64,000 nt of DNA from an uncultured Fibrobacter sp. (GCF_900316465.1 NZ_ONDD01000001.1:62001-126000), one strand, 5' to 3'; shown: positions 27,520-36,440, counted from the first letter of the stretch. Program-made: numbers and translations. The notes: a model not told the origin generated them from the sequence alone.

Positions 27520-28098
27520 CTACAAGTCCATCCAATCTGCTCCGTTTGCAGTCACATCGTTTCCGATTTTCCACTGCGGACGAACAGAATTGGACGTTTT
27601 AAGCTTTCTCGCCGCGCCAAAAAGTTGATCATTGCCATGCTGAATGCAAATAGCCCCTTCAACCGGTACAGCGGAAAGACCCGTTTTCGGTTTAAAGAAG
27701 CGCTTGTCCACTTCGCCAGTAGTCAACAAATCAGGAACACCTGCCGGCATGCCGCAAGCGGACATTGTCGTAAACTTATTCGGGTAATCAATCACCAAAG
27801 AATCGATACGCGTTCCGTGGCATTCTGTCTTGGAATCCACCTTGTAAACAAGAATTTTTTGATCGCCACTCTTGGCTAGACAAATTTCGGCAGACATGCG
27901 GATTGCTTCATTACCCACTCGTTCAATAAAAGCGGACGTATTGACAGCAGCATCTTTAATGCGGGCATTCGCAACAGCTCGCTGCAGACCTACAACACCC
28001 ATCGTCGAAAGAATGCCCATGATAACGACAACCACCAGGACTTCGACTAGGGTATAACCCGCCTTTTTTGCGCAAGTTTTTTGCTTAGCAAACAGCAT
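27520..28098 (-). CDS. Type IV minor pilin/pseudopilin, FimU/FimT/GspH-like
   Basis: The 192-residue protein is the first gene of the pseudopilin operon. The leader MLFAKQKTCAKKAG is followed by YTLVEVLVVVVIMGILSTMGVVGL, with Glu at +5 and the processing site after Gly14. AVANARIKDAAVNTSAFIERVGNEAIRMSAE matches the GspH/FimU pattern. The ATG at 28098 follows an AGGTAGGA box. The order of this and the next three genes mirrors gspH-I-J-K or fimU-pilV-pilW-pilX; no pilus motor or assembly genes are in the window. Confidence 0.88.
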   Translation of the reverse strand: MLFAKQKTCAKKAGYTLVEVLVVVVIMGILSTMGVVGLQRAVANARIKDAAVNTSAFIERVGNEAIRMSAEICLAKSGDQKILVYKVDSKTECHGTRIDSLVIDYPNKFTTMSACGMPAGVPDLLTTGEVDKRFFKPKTGLSAVPVEGAICIQHGNDQLFGAARKLKTSNSVRPQWKIGNDVTANGADWMDL

Positions 28099-28228
28099 AA
28101 TCCTACCTTACATAACCTCAGTTAAAGAACAAAAATGGGTTCTTTGGGTTGCCAAAAATAAGCTTTTTCAGCAGTCCAATTTTAAAATAACTTATTTTTT
28201 TACAAAACGTTCGTAAAAATAAGCAAAG

Positions 28229-28253
28229 TGGCGAAATAACGTAAATTTCGCCA
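28229..28253. promoter_or_regulatory. Palindrome upstream of the pilin operon
   Basis: TGGCGAAAT (28229-28237) and ATTTCGCCA (28245-28253) form a perfect 9-bp inverted repeat with a 7-nt spacer. On the plus strand it is followed by TATTTTTG. It could be an operator of the pilin operon or part of a terminator for the lipoprotein gene upstream. Confidence 0.4.
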
Positions 28254-28275
28254 TATTTTTGTAAACTTTCAATAA

Positions 28276-28299
28276 GAAACGTGTTTATTCTCACGTTTC
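28276..28299. promoter_or_regulatory. Second inverted repeat upstream of the pilin operon
   Basis: GAAACGTG (28276-28283) and CACGTTTC (28292-28299) form a perfect 8-bp stem with an 8-nt loop. It lies 25 bp beyond the stop of the lipoprotein gene on the minus strand, without a strong T-run, so a regulatory site or a weak terminator are both possible. Confidence 0.35.
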
Positions 28300-28324
28300 A
28301 AAGGAAAATAAGTTTTTTGCAAGT

Positions 28325-29194
28325 TTATTTGGTGTAGTAGCTTATGCCACCCGTTGTGCCCCAATGCCAGCCGGGGAGCTCGCCAACGATATTGGAGGCG
28401 CCCAAACGGACTTCCCAATGTTCATTTATGCGGTAGCCGGCAGTAACGTATTCTGTTACGACAAGCGGGAAGTCGAATTCAGACACCGTGCCACTCGATC
28501 TAGAAACATTGTCGTCATCATCTCCAGGATACGAGGGGTCAGGCCGATATACGTTTACCGAGAAATTCAGCGAGAAGGGGCCATAATAGGCACTGGCGTA
28601 CCCGCCATAGGTAACGACCGTTCCCATGCCATTTGATGATTCAAACGGGTATTTGTCTAGATGGTCCGCACCAAAGAAGGTATCGCAATCGTATGATGTT
28701 CCCGAATAATTGAATTTGCGGAAGTACATCCACATACCTAGCGAGCCACCCACTTCAAAATACTTGGTGTTTATGCCTAAAAGAAGACTGCTGTACAATC
28801 CTTTATTGAGAGCAAAAGTAAGGCCCCAAAGGAAGAGATCTTTTTTGCTGATGTAATCTAAAGAAGCTTCTACGTACGGGTACATCATTTTGTAGGTACC
28901 GTCTACTTTTTCTTTAACTTCTTCGGATTTAAAATCCTTGCACTTGTTAAGATCGCTACAGCCGCTCAAGCTGTTTCTGAGGCCGTGAAGTCGTTCCTTA
29001 TCTTGCGGGCCAGCGTGCACATTTGCAGACAGGCGAACGTTAGCCGTATTAGGTTCTTTATAGTTACCCGCACCGCGGATTTCGGGAGCAGCGGGAGTTT
29101 CCATTTCAAAGGCTTCTACATGGGCATAATGGCTCGTATAACCACAGCCTACGAGAAAGATAGAACTTAGCAGAAGGACGCATAAATGTTTCAT
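28325..29194 (-). CDS. Lipoprotein with outer-membrane-barrel-like C-terminal part
   Basis: I do not recognise this 289-residue protein. It has a lipoprotein signal MKHLCVLLLSSIFLVGC (Cys17). After about residue 90 it contains strand-like segments with aromatic girdles (LFLWGLTFALNKGLYSSLLLGINTKYFEVGGSLGMWMYF, YGGYASAYYGPFSLNFSVNVY, VTAGYRINEHWEVRLGASNIVG), as in an outer-membrane beta-barrel; a lipidated barrel is unusual. A single Cys pair lies in the extracellular-looking segment CSDLNKCKD. It stands alone between ileS and the pilin operon on the same strand. Confidence 0.75.
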   Translation of the reverse strand: MKHLCVLLLSSIFLVGCGYTSHYAHVEAFEMETPAAPEIRGAGNYKEPNTANVRLSANVHAGPQDKERLHGLRNSLSGCSDLNKCKDFKSEEVKEKVDGTYKMMYPYVEASLDYISKKDLFLWGLTFALNKGLYSSLLLGINTKYFEVGGSLGMWMYFRKFNYSGTSYDCDTFFGADHLDKYPFESSNGMGTVVTYGGYASAYYGPFSLNFSVNVYRPDPSYPGDDDDNVSRSSGTVSEFDFPLVVTEYVTAGYRINEHWEVRLGASNIVGELPGWHWGTTGGISYYTK

Positions 29195-29281
29195 ACTCCA
29201 TTAAAGATAAATTCATTTTGAGCAAAAAAGACAAAAAATTGCGATTTTTGCGACAACTTGTAAAAAAAGGTGATTAAAGAC

Positions 29282-29314
29282 AAAAAAGGCCCCGCTACTT
29301 TTAGGTAGCGGGGC
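29282..29314 (-). terminator. Rho-independent terminator of ileS
   Basis: GCCCCGCTAC (29289-29298) and GTAGCGGGGC (29305-29314) form a 10-bp stem with a 6-nt loop. On the minus strand it is followed by CC and six T. It lies 27 bp after the ileS stop. Confidence 0.93.
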
Positions 29315-29340
29315 GATTCCGACCAACGCCGGGAAAACAG

Positions 29341-32300
29341 TTAGGCCTTAACAGTCGTAAACGAGAAAGCTTCGCCGTCGGCATCGTTGGCTTCGAGGCC
29401 ATCGGCAGCGGCAGCCCACTTGATAGCGACAGCTTGGGTCTCGCCGGCGATGTAAGCTTCATTCTCCGCGACAGCCTGCTTGAAGACGTCACTTGCAGAG
29501 AACAGCGTCACTTCAATCTTGTCGGAGATAGCGTAGTTCTGGTCCTTACGGCGGTTCTGGATGCGGTTCACGAGTTCGCGGGCCACGCAGGCGCGGCGGA
29601 GTTCGTCCGTGATCTTCAGGTCCAGAGCCACGGTGAAGTGCTGGTTGGCTTCCACAGCCATGCCGTCGGCCACGATGCGGTTGAGCATGAGGCAGTCGGC
29701 ACCGACTTCACCGAAGTCGAACTTGATGGTTTCGCCATTCTGCAGAGCCTTGATTTCGTCAACCGAGAGGCTGTTGAGCTTGGCGGAAATCACCTTCATG
29801 TTCTTCGCGTAATCCGGGCCCTTCGCCTTGATAGCGAGGAAGTTCGGCTTGGCGGAGAGCTGCACGAGCTTGGTTTCGTCTTCGAGGAACTTCATTTCGC
29901 GAACGTTGAGTTCTTCGAGGATCAAGTCCTTCATGGTATCGGCAACGTCCTTTTCGACCTTACCGTGAGCAACCACCGTCATGCTGGCAATCGGCATACG
30001 GTTCTTTACGTTGTTCGTAGCACGAATCACGCGGCCCATTTCAACCATGCCACGCACCATGGCGATGCGTTCCACGAGGGTTTCGTCCATGAGGGACTTG
30101 TCGGCGCTCGGGAATTCGCAGAGGTGCACGCTCACCGGGGCGTTGGCGTCCACTTCGCGCACGAGAATCTGGTAGATTTCTTCGGCGAGGAGCGGGAGGA
30201 ACGGAGCGAGAATCTTGGAGAAGTCGACGAGCACCTTGTACATGGTAGCGTAGGCGGCGTTCTTGTCGCCATCGTTTTCGCTCTTCCAGAAACGGCGACG
30301 GCTGCGGCGCACGTACCAGTTCGTGAGGTCATCGACCGCGGCAATCACGGCGGGCACCACGTTATACAGGCGGTAAGCCTTCATTTCAACTTCGACCTTG
30401 GCGGCCAAATCCTGCAAGGTTGCAAGCATCCAGCGGTCAAGTTCGTTGTCGCTCTTGACTTCCTGACCCGGCTTCCAGTTGAGTTGGCCCTTGGCGGCGT
30501 CGGCATTGTGGTTAGAAACAAAGAATGCCACAGCGTTCCAAAGCGGGAGCATCACCTGCTTCACGATGCCCTTCACGCCTTCTTCGCTGAAGCGGAGGTC
30601 TTCGGCCTTCAAAGCGGCGGAGTTGATCATGAACAAGCGGATGGCGTCGGCACCCGTGCGTTCGATAAGATCGTTCGGGTCCGGATAGTTGCGCTTGGAC
30701 TTACTCATCTTGGAACCATCTTCGGCCAAGATAATACCGTTCACAATCACGTTCTTGAATGCCGGCTTCTGGAACAAAGCGTTAGAAAGCACGGTCAACG
30801 TGTAGAACCAACCACGAGTCTGGTCGAGGCCTTCGGCAATGAAGTCAGCCGGGAAGCTGCGTTCAACGAGTTCCTTGTTTTCGAACGGGTAATGGCGGCT
30901 AGCATACGGCATAGAACCGGATTCAAACCAGCAGTCAAAAACTTCAGGCGTGCGGCGGTAGACCTTGCCGTTCTTTTCGATGGTGAGCTTGTCCACAAAG
31001 TGCTTGTGCAAGTCATCGAGCTTCACGCCAGTGAGTTGCTGGAGTTCTTCGATAGAACCCACGGCAATCATGTCGCCGTCGTCAGAGAGCCACACCGGAA
31101 TCGGCGTACCCCAGAAACGGTTACGGGAAAGGTTCCAGTCGCGGGCGCCTTCGAGCCACTTGCCGAAGCGTCCGTTCTTGATGTGGTCCGGAACCCAGTT
31201 CACAGTCTGGTTGTTTTCGACCATCCATTCCTTCAAAGTTTTGGTCACGCCGTCCTTGCTTGTGACAGGAGCATCAATCTTCAAGAACCAAGTCTTGAGG
31301 GCGCGGTAAATCAGAGGAACGCCGGTACGCCAGCAGTGCGGGTAGCTATGCACAATCGTGTCCTGCTTGAACACGCGGCCCTGTTCCTTGAAGAAGCGGA
31401 TAATTTCCTTGTCGGCTTCCTTAGCGCCAAGGCCCTTCCACATCGGGACCTTGTCCGTAAACTTGCCTTCGGTATCGAGCGGGTCGAAAAGGCCGAGGTC
31501 GAGTTCTGCGCCCTTCTGGAAGTCTTCTTCACCGAAGGAGGGAGCGGTATGCACGGCGCCAGTACCATCTTCGGTACTCACGTAGTCGGCGGGGTAAATC
31601 TTGTAGTGGCGGGACAGCTGGTCCGGCGTCACGAATTCGTCGGAGATACGGGAAAGCGGTTCGTAGTCCTTGCCCACGAGTTCAGAGCCCTTGCAGGTAT
31701 CGACGATGTTCGGGTTCTTGAAATAGGCGGCGGTACGGCTTGCAGCAATCCAGTACTTCTTGCCATCCTGTTCCACAAGGTTGTAGTCCATGTCCGGGCC
31801 CACAACAATGCAGAAGTTAGAATAAAGTGTCCACGGGGTCGTCGTCCACACGAGGATGCTCGTGTCCTTGAACTTGGCTTCATCCGTGTTGAGCGGGAAG
31901 ATGAGGGTCAGAGACGGGTCCTGACGGTCCTTATAACCCTGGTTCGTCTCGAAGTTCGAAAGCGGAGTAGCGAGAGCCGGGCTGTACGGCTGGATGCGGT
32001 AGCCCTGGTAGATGAGGCCCTTGTCAAAGCACTGCTTGAACACCCACCACACAGATTCCATGAAGTTCTTGTCCATGGTCTTGTAGCCCTTGTCGAAGTC
32101 GACCCAGCGGCCCATGCGGCGAACGGTCTTCTTCCATTCGCTCGTGTACTTGAGCACCTTGCCGCGGCAAGTTTCGTTGAACTTGTCGACGCCGAGCTTC
32201 TGGATTTCAGCAACGCCAGCGAGACCGAGTTCGTTCTGCACGAGAGATTCAATCGGAAGGCCGTGGCAGTCCCAACCGAAACCGCGCGGAACCTTCTTGC

Positions 32301-32526
32301 CCTTCATGGTCCAGTAACGCGGAACGATGTCCTTGATGGTACCGGCAAGCAAGTGACCGTAGTGAGGAAGGCCCGTTGCAAACGGAGGGCCATCGTAGAA
32401 AGTGTACGGTTCAGTTTCCGGACGGGAGTCCAGCGACTTCTTGAACGATTCATCCTTATCCCACAAGCCGAGCACACGCTCTTCTATTTGTGGAAACGAC
32501 TCTTCTTTCTTTACTTCACGAAACAT
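29341..32526 (-). CDS. ileS: Isoleucyl-tRNA synthetase, type 2
   Basis: IleRS charges tRNA-Ile with isoleucine in the cytoplasm. The protein is 1061 residues. It has the class I HIGH motif as PHYGH at residues 54-58 within YDGPPFATGLPHYGHLLAG, then GWDCHGLPIE, an editing domain in the middle, and KMSKSKRNYPDP near residue 605. These segments match the type-2 (eukaryote-like, ileS2) group and not the E. coli type-1 group; the C-terminus also lacks the Cys-rich zinc motif of type 1. Type-2 enzymes are commonly insensitive to mupirocin. It is divergent from the sugar transporter. It is the only IleRS in this window; whether the genome has another is unknown. Confidence 0.96.
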   Translation of the reverse strand: MFREVKKEESFPQIEERVLGLWDKDESFKKSLDSRPETEPYTFYDGPPFATGLPHYGHLLAGTIKDIVPRYWTMKGKKVPRGFGWDCHGLPIESLVQNELGLAGVAEIQKLGVDKFNETCRGKVLKYTSEWKKTVRRMGRWVDFDKGYKTMDKNFMESVWWVFKQCFDKGLIYQGYRIQPYSPALATPLSNFETNQGYKDRQDPSLTLIFPLNTDEAKFKDTSILVWTTTPWTLYSNFCIVVGPDMDYNLVEQDGKKYWIAASRTAAYFKNPNIVDTCKGSELVGKDYEPLSRISDEFVTPDQLSRHYKIYPADYVSTEDGTGAVHTAPSFGEEDFQKGAELDLGLFDPLDTEGKFTDKVPMWKGLGAKEADKEIIRFFKEQGRVFKQDTIVHSYPHCWRTGVPLIYRALKTWFLKIDAPVTSKDGVTKTLKEWMVENNQTVNWVPDHIKNGRFGKWLEGARDWNLSRNRFWGTPIPVWLSDDGDMIAVGSIEELQQLTGVKLDDLHKHFVDKLTIEKNGKVYRRTPEVFDCWFESGSMPYASRHYPFENKELVERSFPADFIAEGLDQTRGWFYTLTVLSNALFQKPAFKNVIVNGIILAEDGSKMSKSKRNYPDPNDLIERTGADAIRLFMINSAALKAEDLRFSEEGVKGIVKQVMLPLWNAVAFFVSNHNADAAKGQLNWKPGQEVKSDNELDRWMLATLQDLAAKVEVEMKAYRLYNVVPAVIAAVDDLTNWYVRRSRRRFWKSENDGDKNAAYATMYKVLVDFSKILAPFLPLLAEEIYQILVREVDANAPVSVHLCEFPSADKSLMDETLVERIAMVRGMVEMGRVIRATNNVKNRMPIASMTVVAHGKVEKDVADTMKDLILEELNVREMKFLEDETKLVQLSAKPNFLAIKAKGPDYAKNMKVISAKLNSLSVDEIKALQNGETIKFDFGEVGADCLMLNRIVADGMAVEANQHFTVALDLKITDELRRACVARELVNRIQNRRKDQNYAISDKIEVTLFSASDVFKQAVAENEAYIAGETQAVAIKWAAAADGLEANDADGEAFSFTTVKA

Positions 32527-32619
32527 GGGTTACCTCAAACCCCGCGGCACCGCGCCACGGGCATTAAATTTTCGGGCGTAAAGATAGAAATTTTCAAAGT
32601 CAACCTTATTCAAAGCGCA

Positions 32620-32638
32620 CGTTTTCGGGCCGAAAACG
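32620..32638. promoter_or_regulatory. Perfect palindrome in the ileS/transporter divergent region
   Basis: CGTTTTCGGGCCGAAAACG is a 9-bp perfect inverted repeat around one central base. It lies about 95 bp upstream of the ileS start and could be an operator; no regulator is known. Confidence 0.4.
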
Positions 32639-32684
32639 CGGGTGTCATACACTGTTCAACAGCATTTTAGCTCCATCCAACCAG

Positions 32685-32717
32685 TTTGGAATATTCCAAA
32701 TTGGAATAAAAAATTCC
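32685..32717. promoter_or_regulatory. Nested operator-like palindromes upstream of the sugar transporter
   Basis: TTTGGAATATTCCAAA (32685-32700) is a perfect 16-bp palindrome. It overlaps ATTCCAAATTGGAAT (32693-32707), which is followed by a further ATTCC (32713-32717). The half-site TTGGAAT thus occurs in alternating orientation four times within 33 bp, the layout of a cooperative repressor or activator site. It ends 82 bp before the transporter start. Confidence 0.55.
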
Positions 32718-32799
32718 TTTTATTTTGGTTATTTGATATGGCATTTTTTAGAACAAACAAATATATTGATTATCAATAACCAACCAAAACGGTAATGTT

Positions 32800-34191
32800 A
32801 TGACAAATACAAATTCAAACCTCAGGCACATTGTGCTGATTACCCTATCTGCCGCAATCGGCGGATTCCTTTTCGGTTTCGACTCGTCCGTGATTAACGG
32901 CGCGAACGGAGCCTTGAAAGCCCACTTTCACGCAACGGATTATCAGCTAGCCTGGTCCGTTTCACTCGCACTGATTGGTGCTGCCATCGGTGCATTTTTT
33001 GCAGGTAAAGTCGCCGATGCATTCGGCCGTGTGCGTTGCATGCTCTTTGCCTCGGACTTGTTCCTGCTTAGCGCCATCGGGTCTGGCATTCCCTTCGGCA
33101 TTCCTGACTTTATCCTGTGGCGTGTGATTGGCGGCCTCGGCATTGGTATGGCAAGTATCATCGCCCCGATTTACATTGCAGAAACAGCCCCCGCCCATTT
33201 GCGCGGACGCTTGGGCTCGATGCAGCAAATGGCCATCGTGATAGGTATTTTCGTGGCCCTGCTTTCAAACTACTTGATAGTGCGCATCGCAGGGTCTGCA
33301 AACGCCCCCATGATCGGCAATATCAAGGCTTGGCAGGTGATGTTCTGGGTCGAAATCATTCCGGCCGTGCTTTATGGCTACGCCGCCTGGAAACTTCCTG
33401 AATCGCCGCGTTACCTGGTTCACAAGGGTTACTTGGAACAAGCCAAGAAAGTGCTCGCCCAGATTAACCCTGAAGGCGTCGACAAGGAAGTCGAAACCAT
33501 CCAGTCCAGCTTCAAGACCAAAAAATCTGCCAAGTTCATCGACTTGCTTGAAATTATTGACGGCAAGGAACGCATTTCCCCGATTCTGTGGGCAGGCCTC
33601 GGCCTTGCCATTTTGCAGCAGCTCGTGGGTATTAACGTGATTTTCTACTACGGCACCATGCTTTGGCAGAGTGTCGGGTTTGGCGAAAGCGATGCATTCC
33701 TCACCAGCGTGATTTCGAGTGGCGTGAACTTGGTCATGACTGTAGTCGCTATCATGCTTATCGATAAGATTGGCCGTAAGCCGCTCCTGTTGATTGGTAG
33801 TATCGGCATGGCCGTTACCTTGGGCACACTCGGTCTTTGCTTCATGAACCTCCAACCCGACGGAACCTTGCCAGGTGCCGCTCCGGTTATCGCCTTGATC
33901 GCCGCCAACCTCTACATTACCTTCTTTGCGGCAACGTGGGGACCGGTTATGTGGGTGATGCTCGGTGAAATGTTCAACAACCGCATTCGTACCGTCGCTA
34001 TCGCTATTTGCGGTCTGGCACAGTGGTTTGCAAACTTTGTTGTCACTTGGACGTTCCCGGTGCTTACTGGCGAAGACGGCGTTGGCGTTGGACCGACCTA
34101 CATGATCTACACCTTCTTCGCTGCGTTCAGTATCTTCTTTGTGGCAAAGTTCATTAAAGAAACCAAGGGTAAAGAACTCGAAGAAATGTAG
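32800..34191 (+). CDS. MFS sugar porter (XylE/GLUT-type sugar:proton symporter)
   Basis: This inner-membrane transporter is predicted to import a hexose or pentose. The 463 residues form twelve hydrophobic segments. Sugar-porter signatures are present: GGFLFGFDSSVINGA in helix 1, GKVADAFGRVRCM in loop 2-3, RVIGGLGIGMASIIAPIYIAE, the PESPRYLV motif after helix 6, LAILQQLVGINVIFYYG in helix 7, DKIGRKPLL in loop 8-9 and a final GKELEEM-type tail. The substrate cannot be told from sequence by eye. It is transcribed alone, divergent from ileS, with the nested palindromes just upstream, which suggests sugar-responsive control. Confidence 0.93.
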   Translation: MTNTNSNLRHIVLITLSAAIGGFLFGFDSSVINGANGALKAHFHATDYQLAWSVSLALIGAAIGAFFAGKVADAFGRVRCMLFASDLFLLSAIGSGIPFGIPDFILWRVIGGLGIGMASIIAPIYIAETAPAHLRGRLGSMQQMAIVIGIFVALLSNYLIVRIAGSANAPMIGNIKAWQVMFWVEIIPAVLYGYAAWKLPESPRYLVHKGYLEQAKKVLAQINPEGVDKEVETIQSSFKTKKSAKFIDLLEIIDGKERISPILWAGLGLAILQQLVGINVIFYYGTMLWQSVGFGESDAFLTSVISSGVNLVMTVVAIMLIDKIGRKPLLLIGSIGMAVTLGTLGLCFMNLQPDGTLPGAAPVIALIAANLYITFFAATWGPVMWVMLGEMFNNRIRTVAIAICGLAQWFANFVVTWTFPVLTGEDGVGVGPTYMIYTFFAAFSIFFVAKFIKETKGKELEEM

Positions 34192-34202
34192 CCCACGGCT
34201 AC

Positions 34203-34226
34203 AAAAAAAAGTAGCCTTCGGGCTAC
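34203..34226 (-). terminator. Hairpin with T8 reading into the transporter antisense strand
   Basis: GTAGCC (34211-34216), TTCG loop, GGCTAC (34221-34226) on the minus strand is followed directly by eight T. A second GTAGCC/GGCTAC pair occurs at 34188-34202 overlapping the transporter stop. It may block antisense transcription. Confidence 0.45.
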
Positions 34227-34263
34227 TACGAACGATAAACAATTTACTCCTTCACACACAAAC

Positions 34264-34296
34264 AAGAAGACCTCCGATTGAATCGGAGGTCTTCTT
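34264..34296. terminator. Long hairpin between convergent genes
   Basis: A perfect 15-bp stem (34264-34278 with 34282-34296; core GACCTCCGAT/ATCGGAGGTC) has a 3-nt loop. T-rich bases flank it on both strands. It lies between the convergent transporter and GH8 genes and probably terminates both. Confidence 0.85.
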
Positions 34297-34319
34297 TAAT
34301 TGCTTAGTTCAAGCTAGGA

Positions 34320-36440
34320 TTACTTGACGTTCACCTTGGAGAGCTTGCCGTTCACGCGAACCAGGTAGATACCCTTGCTCGGGACCGTGACAGAAGCCTT
34401 GCCAGAAACAATCTTCTTGCCCTGGAGGGAGAACACTGCGATATCCTGAGTGCCGGCAGAGATGGTCATGCCAGAGACAGAGATCTTTGCAGCGGCCGGA
34501 GCAGCGGCAGCCTTGATAGCGATCGGCTGATCCTTGATCGTGATGCCGGTAATCTTGACCGGATCAACGACGTTGCCACTTGCATCGAGGAATTCAACAG
34601 ACTTGATGGAAAGTTCACCGATACCACCCTTGGCATCCTTAACTTCCCACTTGAGGCCGGTAACAGCGGTAATGATTTCGCTGCCTTCCGGAGCTTCGTT
34701 CGGGTCAACCCAATCCAAGATACCACCAGCAAACTTGGCGTCCGGATCAGTAAAGCCCTTGAAGCCATAATCTTCCGGGGTCAGATCAAAGGTAGAAGCC
34801 TTATAATCGTCGCTATTCTTAATAAATGTACCCGGTTCAGCACCAGCCTGAGCAGTCTTTTCGTTGAGGATAGCCATACGGATCGGGCCAGAGCACTTCA
34901 TCGTTACGCGAACAGCCTTAATGCCGAGGGTATTGAAGTTCACACCCTTCTTGTCGTTAGAGAGGAAGGACATGGCGATACCGGCAGACGGATACTTGAG
35001 AGTGCCTGCAGCGGCAGCTTCAGCAGACCAGTCCGGTTCCGGACCAATTTCCATAGAAGCTTCGGCGTAGATAGAACCGTCATCCTTGCGGTAGAGCGGA
35101 GAAGAACCAGAATCCGGAACCATCTTGGTACCGATATTGAGCTTGTCATGGTATGCGCCCCAGTTCCAGAAGCCAGAGAGACCCACAGTAGAATCCTTAA
35201 TAGCCTGCTGTACACCGCCAATTTCGTTCACAGACGGAGCCTTGGACGGATCCGGAGTGAAAGCAGTGAAACCAGTCAGATTATAGAGGTTCGGCATGTT
35301 ACCGGTCATGAGGAGGAGGTAAAGGAGGTTCAAAGTAGCCGGATAGTACTTTTCACCGGTAACGCCTTCACCGCAACCCTGAGCAGTTTCGCAGCTCGTG
35401 AGGGTAGAAAGAGCCTTATAGACCGTACCGAGATAAGCCTTAGCATCAGCAGCATCAACAGAAGACGTTGCAAGGCCGAGACCACCAGAGAAGGTAGAAG
35501 AAACAAAACGACGCTTGGTAGAGAGTTCCGGAGTACCATCAACATAATAACCGGAGTTCACGCCACTAGCGGTGTGAGTGGTCGGGATGAGCCAATCAGA
35601 AACCTTCTTGTTGAAGGCCTTTGCATCGGAGTTACCGTACCAGTAGAAAGCCCAAGCCATGCGCCACGGAGTACGGGCTGCGTCATCAAAGAAGCCTGCA
35701 TCTTCGGTCTGGGCCACAGAAGCAGAAGTCTTGGTCGGCTTATGAGAGTTCCAGTCGCACCAGTCCGGGACGAGACCCGTAGAGGAGTTCTGGCAAGCCT
35801 TCAGGTCAGAAGCGGTGGTAGAGAGCACGTTTGCCCACGGACCAGAAGCGTCAACAGACTTGAAGAGTTCAAAGTTAGCGAGCGTACCGTAGCTCGGGTT
35901 AAAAGCATCGTTCCACTGGTTACCCGGCTTAACGTGGCCACCGTTAATATCGTTGGAGCCAATCCAAGAGATAATCTTCTTGGCGTCGCTCAAGTAGGAA
36001 TCCTTGTTCCACTGCTTGGAAGCCATCACAAGAGCGAGAGCAGCGTCAACGTCTGCGTCAGTTGCAGAACCGGAACCGCCACCGTCACCAATGCGCCAGT
36101 TCATACCACCGCCGTTACCGCCGTTGGACGTCCAAACGCCATAAACCTTATCGAACATGGTCTGATCGTCCATATAGACGGCGATCAACATACCGTAAGC
36201 GATAGCTTCAGAAACGGTAGAACCGGTTCCTTCCGGTGCATAAATCCAACCATTGTTGGAGTTGTACCAAGCCTTTTTCCACTTCTGGTAGTGGGACTTG
36301 ATCATGTCCGTATTGGCATATTCAATGGTCGTGCCGTTCGGATGCTTCATGTTCTGCGGGAAGGGGTATTGACCCGCAAAGGAGGAGGTTGCCGCCGTGA
36401 GAGCGAGCGCACCAATCGCTACTTTGAAAATGTTCTTCAT
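34320..36440 (-). CDS. Secreted glycoside hydrolase family 8 endoglucanase with C-terminal modules
   Basis: GH8 enzymes cut beta-1,4 glucans (cellulose, lichenan) or xylan with inversion. The 706-residue protein has a signal peptide (MKNIFKVAIGALALTAATSSFA). The GH8 domain spans about 24-390: TVSEAIAYGMLIAV carries the general acid Glu at 78, ATDADVDAALAL begins at 126, and DDAARTPWRMAWAFYW is the conserved helix near 245. Residues about 410-630 form a carbohydrate-binding-like jelly-roll module. The last roughly 65 residues (FSLQGKKIVSGKA, SKGIYLVRVNGK) resemble a type IX sorting tail. An AAGGA box precedes the ATG. It is a monocistronic unit and fits the cellulolytic lifestyle. Confidence 0.93.
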   Translation of the reverse strand: MKNIFKVAIGALALTAATSSFAGQYPFPQNMKHPNGTTIEYANTDMIKSHYQKWKKAWYNSNNGWIYAPEGTGSTVSEAIAYGMLIAVYMDDQTMFDKVYGVWTSNGGNGGGMNWRIGDGGGSGSATDADVDAALALVMASKQWNKDSYLSDAKKIISWIGSNDINGGHVKPGNQWNDAFNPSYGTLANFELFKSVDASGPWANVLSTTASDLKACQNSSTGLVPDWCDWNSHKPTKTSASVAQTEDAGFFDDAARTPWRMAWAFYWYGNSDAKAFNKKVSDWLIPTTHTASGVNSGYYVDGTPELSTKRRFVSSTFSGGLGLATSSVDAADAKAYLGTVYKALSTLTSCETAQGCGEGVTGEKYYPATLNLLYLLLMTGNMPNLYNLTGFTAFTPDPSKAPSVNEIGGVQQAIKDSTVGLSGFWNWGAYHDKLNIGTKMVPDSGSSPLYRKDDGSIYAEASMEIGPEPDWSAEAAAAGTLKYPSAGIAMSFLSNDKKGVNFNTLGIKAVRVTMKCSGPIRMAILNEKTAQAGAEPGTFIKNSDDYKASTFDLTPEDYGFKGFTDPDAKFAGGILDWVDPNEAPEGSEIITAVTGLKWEVKDAKGGIGELSIKSVEFLDASGNVVDPVKITGITIKDQPIAIKAAAAPAAAKISVSGMTISAGTQDIAVFSLQGKKIVSGKASVTVPSKGIYLVRVNGKLSKVNVK

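Noticed and set aside
29434..32670. A 1078-codon open frame on the plus strand antisense to ileS
   Set aside because: It mirrors ileS codons (GC-rich third positions give few stops), shows no recognisable domain, and is rich in His, Val and Arg as expected for an antisense shadow.
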